From the NCBI GenBank assembly GCA_900551915.1, contig URXT01000002.1, positions 1 to 64,000 of the forward strand: DNA of 64,000 bases, written 5' to 3'. The position numbers and the translations under genes were made by a program. Position 1 is the first letter of the stretch, and each line of letters starts with the position of its first letter. Of the stretch, positions 51,023-61,275 are shown piece after piece. The stretch comes from an uncultured bacterium (GTDB lineage Bacteria; Cyanobacteriota; Vampirovibrionia; Gastranaerophilales; Gastranaerophilaceae). The notes under the pieces were generated by a model. That model was not told the DNA's origin. It worked only from the letters and a program-made list of their open reading frames with translations, and did no database searches.

Positions 51023-51727
51023 ATGAATCAAAACGATATATTAAATCAAGTTTCATCTGCTGCCGTTTCTCAACAACCGGTTGCCGCGCAGTATAATGCG
51101 GGAATTCCTTCAGGAACAGCTATGTTTGAAACCGGTGTAAGTGCCCCGATTCCTGCAGCAACGGATTATGCTGATGCCGTGAGAAAAACTGCCTTAAAAG
51201 ATTTGGCAATCATAGATAATTTTATGAAATCAGGTATCATCAATCCGGTACAAGGACAACATTTGATGAACTATGTACTTAATAAGGCGCGTGAAGTAAT
51301 AGTACAACAACAGCAGGCCGGTTCATTTATTCCAGGTCAAGCCGCTGCAGTTTCCGGAATTGATGAATTTACAAGAGAAAATCCTGATTTTTTCAAACAA
51401 AATCAGCGAAATCAGGTTTTGGAATACTTGAGAAATTCAAATGCGGGTGTTGATAAAGATGAAATTTTGCGGATATCACAAATGATAGAAGCTCTGGAAC
51501 AGGGCGCAGTTCAAGGATATTTGCAAAAGCAGGCTCACGCAAAATCATTAAATGACGAAAACGAAGCAGCAAAGCAAAGGTTACGAGCAAACGCCCAGAA
51601 CCCGAATGCGGCTGAAAATAATGCAAGGATTTTCACACGTGAGCAAATCGGCAAAATGAGCGGTGCTGAATTTGCCAAAAACGAACGAGCTATAATGGAA
51701 CAGCTTCGCAAAGGATTAATACGTTAA
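51023..51727 (+). CDS. Probable scaffold protein
   Basis: The 234-residue protein is Gln/Ala-rich, with a disordered N-terminus (NQVSSAAVSQQPVAAQYNAG) and helical C-terminal part (EIGKMSGAEF-like, RAIMEQLRKGLI). It lies directly after the coat gene, where some phages have a scaffold or minor head protein. The assignment is by position and composition. Confidence 0.5.
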   Translation: MNQNDILNQVSSAAVSQQPVAAQYNAGIPSGTAMFETGVSAPIPAATDYADAVRKTALKDLAIIDNFMKSGIINPVQGQHLMNYVLNKAREVIVQQQQAGSFIPGQAAAVSGIDEFTRENPDFFKQNQRNQVLEYLRNSNAGVDKDEILRISQMIEALEQGAVQGYLQKQAHAKSLNDENEAAKQRLRANAQNPNAAENNARIFTREQIGKMSGAEFAKNERAIMEQLRKGLIR

Positions 51728-51801
51728 TCCCGGCAAATTAGATAAATCTCCGGGCGGCAGATTTGCTGCCCCGGAAGATTTATAAAATCCAAGGAGAAAA
51801 T

Positions 51802-52440
51802 ATGAATTATTTTGAATTAGTTAATAAATGTCTTGTCGAACTCAATTACAAACAGGTTAACGCATTTTCTGAACTTACCAAAAACGACCATAAAAAAATT
51901 AAAAATATTATAAATGTTATTAATAATGAAGTTTGCGGTTATGACAACTGGAATTTCAAACTCAGAAAATCAGAAGTTACACTTGCTAAAAACACAAATG
52001 AGATTGACAATCCGGTTGACGGAAGAATTGCATCAATTGTAATCGACGGGCATGTTTACAAATATTTTGACAAACCCGAACTTTACATAATGAAGCAGGC
52101 TCCCAAAAATTCTTACAGCTGCTTTAATGACAAACTTCTTCTTCCGGAATTTGAAGAAGAAAAGTTAATAAATATTGTCTATTATACTGCAAACAGCGTC
52201 ATAACCGAGAATGGCAAGGAAAAGAAAATTCTGGAAGCAGAAACTGACAAATCTCTTATTCCGGACGTTTTTGCCGAACCTATTCTTGTTTACGGAACCT
52301 GTATGCGCTTAAAAGCAAATCCGCAGCATGTAAAATTCAGCTATTGGTTAAGCATGTACAACACAGCTCTTGCAACCATGCGCTCAAAAATTTCGATAGA
52401 TTCAAATGCCGCACCTTCTGTAAAAATGCACAGATATTAG
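51802..52440 (+). CDS. Head-to-tail adaptor-like protein
   Basis: The 212-residue protein starts MNYFELVNKCLVELNYKQVN, with the mostly helical fold typical of podovirus adaptors (P22 gp4 or T7 tail tube A type). AAGGAG precedes ATG 51802. Position between coat and terminase supports a connector role. Confidence 0.55.
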   Translation: MNYFELVNKCLVELNYKQVNAFSELTKNDHKKIKNIINVINNEVCGYDNWNFKLRKSEVTLAKNTNEIDNPVDGRIASIVIDGHVYKYFDKPELYIMKQAPKNSYSCFNDKLLLPEFEEEKLINIVYYTANSVITENGKEKKILEAETDKSLIPDVFAEPILVYGTCMRLKANPQHVKFSYWLSMYNTALATMRSKISIDSNAAPSVKMHRY

Positions 52441-52580
52441 GTTTTGGATAAATGTGCATAAAAAAAACAGGAAGTTTTCATTCCCCCCTGTTAAGATTTA
52501 CACTAGCCGAAATATAAATAGCAATATTATTATACAATTTTTTTCGAAAAAGTACAAACTTTACTAAGAAATGTAAACAA

Positions 52581-53015
52581 ATGAAACAACTTACACAACA
52601 GCAAAAACGGTTTGTCGCCGAATATATAAAGACACTTGACGGCGAGCTTTCAGCCAAAAACGCGGGGTATAAATCCCCGGATTTGAAGGCTGTTTCAAAC
52701 AATCTTCTTTCTAACAATTTCGTAATAAAAGAAATAAAAGAACAGCTTAAAAATCAGATTTCTTCTCTCAGAGTTCAAAAAGGATACGTAATCCAAAAAC
52801 TTTTACAGATTGCCGAATTTTCTCTTGAAGAGGAGGAAATTACGGACAAAGAAGGAAATTACACCGGAAAGAAAAAGCTTCGCGATACTTCAGCCGGTCT
52901 GAAAGCTTTGGAAAGTTTGTGTAAATATTTGGGCTTCAATTCTGAAAACAAAGATGCAGAATACAGACAAGCGCGAATAATTACAATTTCAAACTTAGAT
53001 GATGAAAAGATTTAA
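52581..53015 (+). CDS. Terminase small subunit
   Basis: A 144-residue protein with the Terminase_2 start LTQQQKRFVAEYIKTLDGE, SAKNAGYKS and a repeat-rich helical middle. It should recognise the packaging site and load DNA to TerL. Notably TerS and TerL are separated by four genes. Confidence 0.8.
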   Translation: MKQLTQQQKRFVAEYIKTLDGELSAKNAGYKSPDLKAVSNNLLSNNFVIKEIKEQLKNQISSLRVQKGYVIQKLLQIAEFSLEEEEITDKEGNYTGKKKLRDTSAGLKALESLCKYLGFNSENKDAEYRQARIITISNLDDEKI

Positions 53016-53059
53016 ACAGATTTTTAAACAAATCTTGTATGAAATTTAAAGGAGACGCA

Positions 53060-53431
53060 ATGGCATCAAAAAATGACGATATTGAAGAAATGCTTCTAAG
53101 CGGAACATCTTTGGACGATTTAATCCGCATGAAAATAGAAGCCGAATTCAAAGATGAAATTAAAAAATCAAAAGAACAAAAGGCAAAACAACAAAAACGC
53201 GAATATACAAAGATTAATGAAGTTCCGAAAGAATACATTTTTTCAAAAGATGCGGTTTACAAATTTTACAACAGAAATACTAAGCTCGAAACCTATATCA
53301 ACGGAGTTCAGGCAGAAGCACTTCTCGGCCTTCAGTACAATATTAGGAACAAAATTCTAAACGGTGAAATGAGCACATTCTCAACAGATAATGCATATGT
53401 AAAGTTTGAAAAAGTATGTGTAAATTCGTAA
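53060..53431 (+). CDS. Phage-block hypothetical protein
   Basis: A 123-residue protein, charged and helical in the first half (DDLIRMKIEAEFKDEIKKSK), with an aromatic C-terminal half. GGAGACGCA precedes ATG 53060. It overlaps the GNAT gene by 16 bases. Function unknown. Confidence 0.55.
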   Translation: MASKNDDIEEMLLSGTSLDDLIRMKIEAEFKDEIKKSKEQKAKQQKREYTKINEVPKEYIFSKDAVYKFYNRNTKLETYINGVQAEALLGLQYNIRNKILNGEMSTFSTDNAYVKFEKVCVNS

Positions 53432-53961
53432 ATCTCATTGTAGACAGAAACAATCTTTTATCTCAAAACACACAATATTTATCAAACGTGATTTTTCTAT
53501 ATTTAAGATACGAAAAATTCTTAAATGACGATTACGCAGCAAAAGTCACCTATGAAAATATATTAAATCTAATCGAAAATTGCAGGGATTTGTTTTTTGT
53601 ATTTTTAAATGAAGAAGATGACGACTTTGCCGGATTTGTTTATCTTGACAATCTTACCGGGAATAATGACAAAATCCACGGAGGCGAAATCACGGTTTGT
53701 TTTGAGAAAAAATACTGGGGAAAGTTTACCAGACAGGCCGCAAGAGAATTTTTTAATTATTGTTTTAATACTCTCGGTTTTACAAAAATTAAAGCGCAGA
53801 TTTATCCGTTTAATTCAAGGGTCAAAAATATATTAACATATTCCGGCTTTAAGAAGGACGGCGTTTTGCGCGGTGAAACTATAAAAAATGGAAAGTTAAC
53901 AGATGTGGAAGTTTATTCCCTGTTAAAATCCGATTTTTCTGAAAAATTTTATGAAAGGTAA
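53416..53961 (+). CDS. GNAT-family acetyltransferase inside the phage block
   Basis: The 181-residue protein has the GNAT order DFAGFVYLDNL, EITVCFEKKYWGKFTRQAAR (acetyl-CoA loop region) and IYPFNSRVKNILTYSGFKKDG. It overlaps its neighbour and lies 4 bases before the portal gene, so it is co-expressed with structural genes. Target is unknown; modification of capsid or host protein is possible. Confidence 0.78.
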   Translation: MCKFVNLIVDRNNLLSQNTQYLSNVIFLYLRYEKFLNDDYAAKVTYENILNLIENCRDLFFVFLNEEDDDFAGFVYLDNLTGNNDKIHGGEITVCFEKKYWGKFTRQAAREFFNYCFNTLGFTKIKAQIYPFNSRVKNILTYSGFKKDGVLRGETIKNGKLTDVEVYSLLKSDFSEKFYER

Positions 53962-53965
53962 AAAA

Positions 53966-55654
53966 ATGAAAATAGAAACAGAAGATTTAACTGAGAAAAT
54001 TACGCCGGCTCAGGAAAGCTCTCTGGTAAGAGAGATTACGCAAAAATACGACAAATACAATGACCTGCGTATTTCTCAGCTGGACGATGCAAGAATAATG
54101 CGCGAAACAATTTACAACACAGACATCCCGAAAATTAACGGCTGGGACAATAAGGTTGCGCTGCCGGATATTTATGAACTTGCACAAACCCTGAAATCGC
54201 ATATCAGCGAGAATTTGTATTCACATCCCGAGGCTATGTTTGACGTTTCGGGCGCAACGCCTGAAAGCCAAAGCTTTGCAAACAAACAAAAATCAATGCT
54301 TGTGAATACTTTTGAGCAGATGAAACTTGAAGATGAAATCGAAAAAGCAATTGACAGCATTGTTGAAACCGGCGAATGCACGCTTTTTGTCGGCTGGGAA
54401 ACAAAAATTAAACATACCCGCCGTGCGCTTTCTCTTGAAGAACAGCTTCAAAACGATTCCGCCAAAACCTTTAAAGTAGAAGAGAAACTTATATACGACA
54501 ACGCAAAAATTAAACACATTAAATGCGAAGATTTTGTTTTTGACAAATACGACAAAGACAACTGGGACAGATGTTCAAAAATCTACAGAACATATTCAAC
54601 AATAGATGAACTGCGTTCTGATAAAGCAAATAATCTTTTAACCGAAGAAAAACTGGAAACCTTGAAAGGAGTGGTGGCAGGCAAGAAAAACCGCAATCCC
54701 GACAAAGCGGTTGAAGAAAACAAAGTTGAGATTTTGGAATTTTGGGGAGATTTGGAACTCGAAGACGGAACTTTGCTGAAAAACTGGCTTGCTGTAGTTG
54801 CGGCAAGACGTGAAATCATAAGATTTGAACCAAACCCGTTTGTAACTAATCCGTTTATACACGCCAACATTATTGAATCACCCGAAACAGGCCGTGGTAT
54901 TTCACCATTAAGAGTTGCACTGATTTTGAACAATATTTCTTCAACAATTTTAAACAAACAAATTGATGCGCTAGCCCTTATGATGAATCCGCCGTATTTG
55001 GCTCCGAAAGGCTGCTTTAACGGCACGCAGGATGTCCAGCCCGGCAAAATTATTGAATACGACGCGGCTTTAATGCCAAATCAGCCGATACCTTTGAGTT
55101 TTGACAAAGCAATGGTAGGCTGGGATTTTCTGAATTACTTCAAATCAACAATCGAAAGCGCTACAGGAATTTTCAAAAACATGACCGGAAATGTTCAGTC
55201 ATACGCAAGAACAGCAACGGAACTGAATTATTCTGCAACCGGACAGGAAGCGCGTTTGAATATGCTTCTTGACACAATCAACCGCAAAGTTATTGTTCCG
55301 ATGGTCGAAAAAACCGCTGATATAATTGCAAACTTCAAACTGGGAACGGAAATCATCGGAATTCATGAAAAAGGACAGACTTCATTTCTTGAAATTGATG
55401 ACAAAATCAGAAACGGAAATTACATTTACCGCTACGGCGACAGAAAGGCAACTTTTGAGCGAAAACTGCGTCTGAAAGAGCTTTTTGATGTTGTTAAATC
55501 TTTTGCGGAGGTTCCCGAGGTTGCACAGCGTGTCGACTGGATGGAATGTTTCAAATTCGCGCTTGAGCAGTACGGAATTGAAAACGCTGACAACTTTTTA
55601 AAAAACGAACAAACAAATGTATATCAGACCTCCTTACTTAACATGAACACATAA
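53966..55654 (+). CDS. Portal protein
   Basis: The 562-residue protein resembles P22-type portals. The N-terminus has LVREITQKYDKYNDLRISQL and PDIYELAQTLKSHI, and a central clip region contains ENKVEILEFWGDL. FVTNPFIHANII and a long helical C-terminus (NYSATGQEARLNMLLDTINR) complete it. It forms the DNA entrance ring at one capsid vertex. Confidence 0.8.
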   Translation: MKIETEDLTEKITPAQESSLVREITQKYDKYNDLRISQLDDARIMRETIYNTDIPKINGWDNKVALPDIYELAQTLKSHISENLYSHPEAMFDVSGATPESQSFANKQKSMLVNTFEQMKLEDEIEKAIDSIVETGECTLFVGWETKIKHTRRALSLEEQLQNDSAKTFKVEEKLIYDNAKIKHIKCEDFVFDKYDKDNWDRCSKIYRTYSTIDELRSDKANNLLTEEKLETLKGVVAGKKNRNPDKAVEENKVEILEFWGDLELEDGTLLKNWLAVVAARREIIRFEPNPFVTNPFIHANIIESPETGRGISPLRVALILNNISSTILNKQIDALALMMNPPYLAPKGCFNGTQDVQPGKIIEYDAALMPNQPIPLSFDKAMVGWDFLNYFKSTIESATGIFKNMTGNVQSYARTATELNYSATGQEARLNMLLDTINRKVIVPMVEKTADIIANFKLGTEIIGIHEKGQTSFLEIDDKIRNGNYIYRYGDRKATFERKLRLKELFDVVKSFAEVPEVAQRVDWMECFKFALEQYGIENADNFLKNEQTNVYQTSLLNMNT

Positions 55655-55782
55655 TCTGCATTTGCAGTAATCCTTTCTTTAGGTGCCGCAAAACTCTTTA
55701 CCTATGGCTCCTCATCACCTTGGCGGCACCTTTTCTTTAAGAAAGTAATTGGGGAAGAGTAGAACTTTAAGGCGATAGAAAT

Positions 55783-57072
55783 ATGAAATATAACTTACTA
55801 AAAGCCCAGCGGGAATTTCTGGAAATCCCGCATGAATACACGCTTGACGTTGCGGTTTATCAGGGCGGATACGGCTCGGGGAAGACTTTTGCGGGTTCTC
55901 TTCTGGGAATTCTTTTGTGTTTAAAATTTCCGGGCATCAGAGGGCTTGTTGGCGCTCAAACCTATACGCTTGTCAGAGATACAACGTTGCAAACTTATTT
56001 TGAGCATCTTGAAAACATGAACTTTAAAGAAGGCGTTGATTTTGAATGGTCATCATCTTTGCAGAAACTTACATTCAGAAACGGCAGTGAAATCTTATTC
56101 AGACATTTTGATGAACCGAATAAACTCAAATCTCTAAACCTCGGCTTTGTTGAAATTGAAGAGATGTCTGATATTCCTTACGATACCTTCAAAATGCTCA
56201 TCAGCCGTATGCGTCAGAAGCAAAAACCCTGGTGGAAAAATTTTACCTACCGGATTTTCGGCCACACAAACCCCGAAATGCAAAGGGGATGGGTTTATAA
56301 AACTTTTGTTGAAAACCCCGCTCCGAATTACAGGCTGATTTCAGCACCGACAACGCAGAATATATACCTTCCGGAAGGTTTTTGCGAGGAATTGAAAAAG
56401 CTTTATGATGAACAGTATTACAAAATATTTGTGCTTGCACAAAACGGCGAATACAATAACGGTCTTGTTGTAAAAGATTTTACAGACGAAAATCTCCGCG
56501 AAATCCAATACTGTCCGGAGATGGATTTGCATATCTCCTGCGACTTTAACGTTGACCCGATGGCTTGGGTTTTGGCGCACAAAACAGACGATAAAGTTTT
56601 TTACTTTGACGAAATCGTGATGGAAAACACAACAACCGCACGTGCCTGTGATGAATTTTACAGACGTTATCCAAACCACAAAGGACGCGTTATCGTGAAT
56701 GGTGATGCTTCCGGCGATAACCGTTCATGCACAAGTGAATATACAAATTACGTAATCATAAAAAAACGTCTTTTGCACTACGGCTATGATGTTGATATTA
56801 AAATTAAAGCTTTTAACCCGCCTATTAAAAACCGCATAGCTGCTTTTAATGCAAAAGTCCGCTCGGCTGACGGCGAGGTTTGCCTTTACGTGGACAGGAA
56901 GTGCGAAAAACTTCTCTACAATATTTACAACCTCAAATACCGTGAAGGTTCATCCAAAATAGATATACCGACTTATCAGCAGATAAAACAAACAAAAGAA
57001 TTAAAATTTTTATCACATCCGATGGATGCAGCCTCTTATCTTGTTGATTTTTACTGGCCGATAAAACTCTAA
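55783..57072 (+). CDS. Terminase large subunit
   Basis: The 429-residue protein contains Walker A GGYGSGKTFAGSLLG near residue 30, Walker B LGFVEIEEMSD near 125, and the nuclease region ISCDFNVDPMAW (about 250) with VNGDASGDNRS near 305. It is the ATPase and nuclease that fills the head. Both active centres look intact. A 128-base gap separates it from the portal gene. Confidence 0.88.
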   Translation: MKYNLLKAQREFLEIPHEYTLDVAVYQGGYGSGKTFAGSLLGILLCLKFPGIRGLVGAQTYTLVRDTTLQTYFEHLENMNFKEGVDFEWSSSLQKLTFRNGSEILFRHFDEPNKLKSLNLGFVEIEEMSDIPYDTFKMLISRMRQKQKPWWKNFTYRIFGHTNPEMQRGWVYKTFVENPAPNYRLISAPTTQNIYLPEGFCEELKKLYDEQYYKIFVLAQNGEYNNGLVVKDFTDENLREIQYCPEMDLHISCDFNVDPMAWVLAHKTDDKVFYFDEIVMENTTTARACDEFYRRYPNHKGRVIVNGDASGDNRSCTSEYTNYVIIKKRLLHYGYDVDIKIKAFNPPIKNRIAAFNAKVRSADGEVCLYVDRKCEKLLYNIYNLKYREGSSKIDIPTYQQIKQTKELKFLSHPMDAASYLVDFYWPIKL

Positions 57073-57094
57073 AACTACTAGAAAGGAAATTAAA

Positions 57095-57790
57095 ATGACA
57101 ACTCAAACAGACTTGCATAAAAAAGCCGAAACTTACAAAAATCTCTGCATTTTTGCAAGCGATGCAATGAAATTCGAAAACGGAACAAAAATTTTCGGAA
57201 CCTGGAAAAAGCTTGAAAGCTTTCACGAAACAAAAACAAACTTCAAAGGAATTCTTTATACAAACGGTGAGGAATTCGTAATCTGTTACCTTGGAACAGA
57301 TAGCAAAAGTATAAAAGACCATATTGAGAATATTGCAATGGGAATTTTTCCAAAAACTTTGCAAATGCGTGTTGCAAATTGGTTTTACAAAACCTGCAAA
57401 GAAAAATTCGAAATTTACAATGACAATCTGACACTTATCGGTCACAGCGAAGGCGGCACTGAAGCGACTTTTGCGGGGCTTAAAAATAATGTAAAAGTCG
57501 TAACCTTCAATGCCTTTGGTATAAGCCGGAAACTTTATGACGAAAATCGTGATTACTCAAATTTGATTACAAATTACCGTGATGAAGCAGATTTGGTTTC
57601 GAAATTGAGGGCGAATCCGGGGCAAACCTTTATTGTGCCCTCCACGGTTAAACAAAACTTTTTAAAAAGGTTTTTCGGGTCAATCAAATCTCATAAAATT
57701 TCGAATTTCGGAGATTGCGAAAAGGCAATTCCGCTTAATTTGTATATGCAAAATCATCCGTTTTTCATAAATACGTACGGTAATTTCTGA
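57095..57790 (+). CDS. Lipase-like alpha/beta hydrolase
   Basis: The 231-residue protein has the nucleophile elbow LIGHSEGGTEATFAG near residue 113 and FNAFGISRKL after it, as in class-3 lipases. A candidate acid, YRDEADLVS, lies near 162 and a His should follow. It has no signal peptide. In phage this type is unusual; it could help lysis by cutting membrane lipids. Confidence 0.7.
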   Translation: MTTQTDLHKKAETYKNLCIFASDAMKFENGTKIFGTWKKLESFHETKTNFKGILYTNGEEFVICYLGTDSKSIKDHIENIAMGIFPKTLQMRVANWFYKTCKEKFEIYNDNLTLIGHSEGGTEATFAGLKNNVKVVTFNAFGISRKLYDENRDYSNLITNYRDEADLVSKLRANPGQTFIVPSTVKQNFLKRFFGSIKSHKISNFGDCEKAIPLNLYMQNHPFFINTYGNF

Positions 57791-57844
57791 AAGAAACTAA
57801 AATTTTTAAGTCTTAACTGCCGTTTAAAATTAAAGGAGATAAAA

Positions 57845-58075
57845 ATGGAAAGTTTATTACATTATTCACCTATATTGGTTGCGGTGATGATATTTTTAAT
57901 ACAGCAGCGGATTGTTGTAACTCCCGAACAGCTTGAGAAAAAACACCGCGAAATTATAGAAGACATAGAAGAAAGATTTGTTTCAATCCACAGCTTCAAT
58001 GATTTGAAAGACCATTTTGGTGAAATGAAAGAAAAGATTGACAAAATTTATGATTTTATAATTACCGTAAAATAA
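57845..58075 (+). CDS. Small membrane protein at the end of the phage block
   Basis: The 76-residue protein has an N-terminal membrane helix (about 7-21, SPILVAVMIFLIQQR) followed by a charged helix. AAAGGAG lies before ATG 57845. It may be a holin or spanin-like helper of lysis, but only position suggests this. Confidence 0.55.
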   Translation: MESLLHYSPILVAVMIFLIQQRIVVTPEQLEKKHREIIEDIEERFVSIHSFNDLKDHFGEMKEKIDKIYDFIITVK

Positions 58076-58187
58076 TTTTTGTTAAAAATTCTTCTGAAAT
58101 ATTATTTTTTCCTTAAGATATACCCAAAATCCTTTGTCCATGGTAAGATTGTTACATCAAGACTATAATGGAGAGGAAAATTTTATA

Positions 58188-60824
58188 ATGATAAGCTTAC
58201 TACTAAAACTTTTGGGCGATCCTAATGAAAGAAAAGTTAAAAATATTCACGGCATAATTGACCACATAAATTCACTCGAACCTCAGTTTGAACAGCTGAC
58301 AGACGAGGAATTGAGAGCGAAAACAGACGAGTTTAAAGCAATTCTGGCAAAGCGTCCAACAAGCGAAGATTTCAAAACAGACAGAAAACTTGAAAAAGAA
58401 GCGCTGGACAAAATTTTACCCGAAGCTTTTGCAACAGTCCGCGAAGCCGGCAAACGCGTTTTGAATATGCGCCACTTTGACGTTCAGCTTATCGGCGGCT
58501 ATTTTCTCCACAACGGACATATCGCAGAGATGAGAACCGGTGAAGGTAAAACGCTTGTTGCAACCCTTCCGGCTTATCTTAACGCGCTTACCGGCAAAGG
58601 CGTCCACGTAATCACCGTAAATGATTACCTTGCAAAACGCGACAGCGAATGGATGGGAAAAATTTATAAATTTTTAGGGCTTTCAGTCGGCGTAATTCTT
58701 TCCGGCGGACGTACAGCGGACGATTTCCACGCGAAAAAGGCCGCCTATGACTGTGATATCACATATGGAACAAATAATGAATTCGGTTTTGACTACCTTC
58801 GCGACAATATGGCCGGAAGTCTGGATATGCTTGTTCAAAGGCCTTACAACTACGCGATTATCGATGAAGTTGACTCGATTTTGATTGACGAAGCAAGAAC
58901 TCCGTTAATCATCAGCGGCCGGCTTGAAAAGTCCGCCGAAACTTATCAATTAATGGCAAAAATCGCACCGCAGCTTAAAAAAGATGCTGATTATGAAGTT
59001 GATGAAAAAAACAAAAACATCATCTTAACCGAAGACGGCATCGACCACGCCCAGGAACTTTTGGGCATTAAAGATTTGTTTGACATCAATACGCAATATG
59101 CCCATCATCTTTTGCAGGCGCTTAAAGCTAAAGAATTGTTTGTAAAAGATACGGATTACGTTGTCAAAAACGGTGAAGTTATGATTGTTGACGAATTCAC
59201 AGGACGTTTGATGGAGGGAAGACGCTGGTCAGACGGACTTCATCAGGCGGTCGAGGCAAAAGAAGGCGTTAAAATTCAGGATGAAACACAAACGTTAGCA
59301 AGTATTACTTTCCAGAACCTTTTCAGACTTTATCCGAAACTTTCCGGCATGACAGGTACGGCAATGACAGAAGAAGCCGAATTTGGAAAGATTTATAACC
59401 TTGAAGTTACGACAATTCCGACAAACAAACCGGATATCAGAATTAACCATCCGGACGTTATCTACAAAACCGAACGCGCAAAATATAACGCAGTAGTTGA
59501 AGATATTATTGCAATGCACAAAATCGGAAGACCGGTTTTGGTGGGCACAATCAGTATTGAAAAATCCGAATATGTTTCAGCCCTGCTTAAAAAACGCGGA
59601 ATTGAACACCATGTTTTGAACGCAAAACACCACGAAAAAGAAGCTTACATTATTGCACAGGCCGGACGAGTCGGCGCTGTAACTATTGCAACAAACATGG
59701 CCGGCCGCGGTACTGATATTCTGTTAGGCGGTAATGCTGAATATCTCGCAAAAGAAAAACTTGAAACAATGGGAATTTCACCCGATTCTCCGGAATATGA
59801 AAAAGTAAAAGACGAAGTTCTGGCTGAAGCAAGAAGAATTACAGAAGCAGAACACGCAAAAGTTGTCGAAGCAGGCGGACTTCACGTAATTGGAACGGAA
59901 CGCCACGAATCACGACGTATTGATAACCAGTTAAGAGGCCGTGCGGCGCGTCAAGGTGACCCGGGGTCAACAAGATTTTTCTTGTCTCTGGAAGACAATC
60001 TGATGAGAATTTTCGGCGGTGACAAAATTACGTCGCTGATGAATATGCTCCAGGTTGAAGAAAATATGGCTATTGAATCAAAACTTATATCCAACCAAAT
60101 TCAATCAGCGCAGAAAAAAGTTGAAACTTACCACTTTGATATTCGTAAATCAGTTCTGGAATACGACGACGTTATGAATGTTCAGCGTGAAAAATTCTAC
60201 GCACAGCGCCGTAAAGTTCTTGCAGGCAAAAATCTCTCGGAAGATGTCTACTTTATGATTGAAAGAGAAATTGACAGACTTTTGAGAAGCTACATTGCGC
60301 CCGAACAGCATCCGGAAGAATATGTTTACGAAGACCTTCAAAGAATGATTAAAGAGCTTCATTCGCTAGTTCCGCAATTGTCCTTCCTTAATGTAACGGA
60401 TGTTCAAAATCTCAGATTTGACGCAATTTACAACAAGTTAAAAGATTTTGCTCTAAAAGCATACCGCGACCACGAACAGGAAGTAATTGATTTCTATAAT
60501 GAAGTAATCGAAAAATACGACCCTGAATTTGTCCGCCAAATTGCGTTTTCTGACGACAATGTAATCAGAAACCTTGAAAAAGATATTTTGCTTAGAGTTG
60601 TTGATAACAAATGGATTGACCATTTGCATAATATTGATATGCTTCGCGACAGTATAGGCTTGAGAGCGTACGGTCAGAAAGACCCGCTTCTTGAATACAA
60701 GCGCGAAGCCTATGAAATGTTCAACAAAATGATGTATGAAATTCAGGAAGACACAGTCCGCCACCTGTTCAGAACTAAATTCGGCGTTCAGGTAATCGGC
60801 GGTCCTACCGAAGAAATGGAATAA
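58188..60824 (+). CDS. secA: Preprotein translocase ATPase SecA
   Basis: The 878-residue protein contains [20 protein letters not shown] near residue 103 (Walker A) and [20 protein letters not shown] near 207. The C-terminal scaffold ends at [10 protein letters not shown]. The usual C-terminal zinc motif (CxCxSGxxxxxCC/H) is absent. AGAGGAAAATT precedes ATG 58188. It drives protein export through SecYEG, including the secreted proteins of this window. Confidence 0.95.
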   Translation: MISLLLKLLGDPNERKVKNIHGIIDHINSLEPQFEQLTDEELRAKTDEFKAILAKRPTSEDFKTDRKLEKEALDKILPEAFATVREAGKRVLNMRHFDVQLIGGYFLHNGHIAEMRTGEGKTLVATLPAYLNALTGKGVHVITVNDYLAKRDSEWMGKIYKFLGLSVGVILSGGRTADDFHAKKAAYDCDITYGTNNEFGFDYLRDNMAGSLDMLVQRPYNYAIIDEVDSILIDEARTPLIISGRLEKSAETYQLMAKIAPQLKKDADYEVDEKNKNIILTEDGIDHAQELLGIKDLFDINTQYAHHLLQALKAKELFVKDTDYVVKNGEVMIVDEFTGRLMEGRRWSDGLHQAVEAKEGVKIQDETQTLASITFQNLFRLYPKLSGMTGTAMTEEAEFGKIYNLEVTTIPTNKPDIRINHPDVIYKTERAKYNAVVEDIIAMHKIGRPVLVGTISIEKSEYVSALLKKRGIEHHVLNAKHHEKEAYIIAQAGRVGAVTIATNMAGRGTDILLGGNAEYLAKEKLETMGISPDSPEYEKVKDEVLAEARRITEAEHAKVVEAGGLHVIGTERHESRRIDNQLRGRAARQGDPGSTRFFLSLEDNLMRIFGGDKITSLMNMLQVEENMAIESKLISNQIQSAQKKVETYHFDIRKSVLEYDDVMNVQREKFYAQRRKVLAGKNLSEDVYFMIEREIDRLLRSYIAPEQHPEEYVYEDLQRMIKELHSLVPQLSFLNVTDVQNLRFDAIYNKLKDFALKAYRDHEQEVIDFYNEVIEKYDPEFVRQIAFSDDNVIRNLEKDILLRVVDNKWIDHLHNIDMLRDSIGLRAYGQKDPLLEYKREAYEMFNKMMYEIQEDTVRHLFRTKFGVQVIGGPTEEME

Positions 60825-61139
60825 CTAATTAATAATGGCTTTTAATATTTTATAAAAATCCGGAATTTTTTCCGGATTTTTATTTAGGATGTGATTAATT
60901 TCATTAAGAAGTTCATCGTTGCTTTTGAAATGCCCGAAGTCAAAAAGTTCCTGCGGTTCAATTTCAAGTGCTGTAATAATTTTTTCAAGTGTGTCTGCGG
61001 AACAAAAATTGTCGCCGGTTTCAATGTAACTTAGTGCATTTTGAGAAATGTCAACGAGTTCTGCCAATTTTTCCTGTGACAGACGACGCTGTTTTCTCAA
61101 TTCTTTTATTCTAATCCCTAAGTTACTTTTAATATCCAT
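60825..61139 (-). CDS. XRE-family regulator, head to head with a prepilin gene
   Basis: The 104-residue protein starts LGIRIKELRKQRRLSQEKLA, then has DISQNALSYIETGDNFCSAD, and has a C-terminal helical tail of about 40 residues. It lies 136 bases from the divergent prepilin at 61276 and tail to tail with secA without a gap. A weak terminator (TCCGGAA / TTCCGGA) lies inside its 3' end. Confidence 0.85.
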   Translation of the reverse strand: MDIKSNLGIRIKELRKQRRLSQEKLAELVDISQNALSYIETGDNFCSADTLEKIITALEIEPQELFDFGHFKSNDELLNEINHILNKNPEKIPDFYKILKAIIN

Positions 61140-61275
61140 ATAACCTCTTTATAATAAACTCAATTTTTTCTAATAATAATAAATTTATAATTGTAAAAAT
61201 CTTGAAAATTATAATTAAACATGATAAGATATAAGTATTGATGATAAAATTGCTTAAAATTATCAAGGAGGATGA

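Larger units (their letters stand above)
47782..58075 (+). mobile_element. Podovirus-like head and packaging block (remnant, satellite or GTA-like)
   Basis: Thirteen genes on one strand with short gaps or overlaps: LuxR-type HTH, amidase, tail-stabiliser-like protein, coat protein, scaffold-like protein, adaptor-like protein, TerS, unknown, GNAT, portal, TerL, lipase-like hydrolase and a small membrane protein. No integrase, repressor, replication, protease, tail-spike or needle gene is present. It lies between zupT and secA. The morphogenetic genes are P22-like in type, but adaptor and tail genes precede the terminase, opposite to the usual order. Confidence 0.8.
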
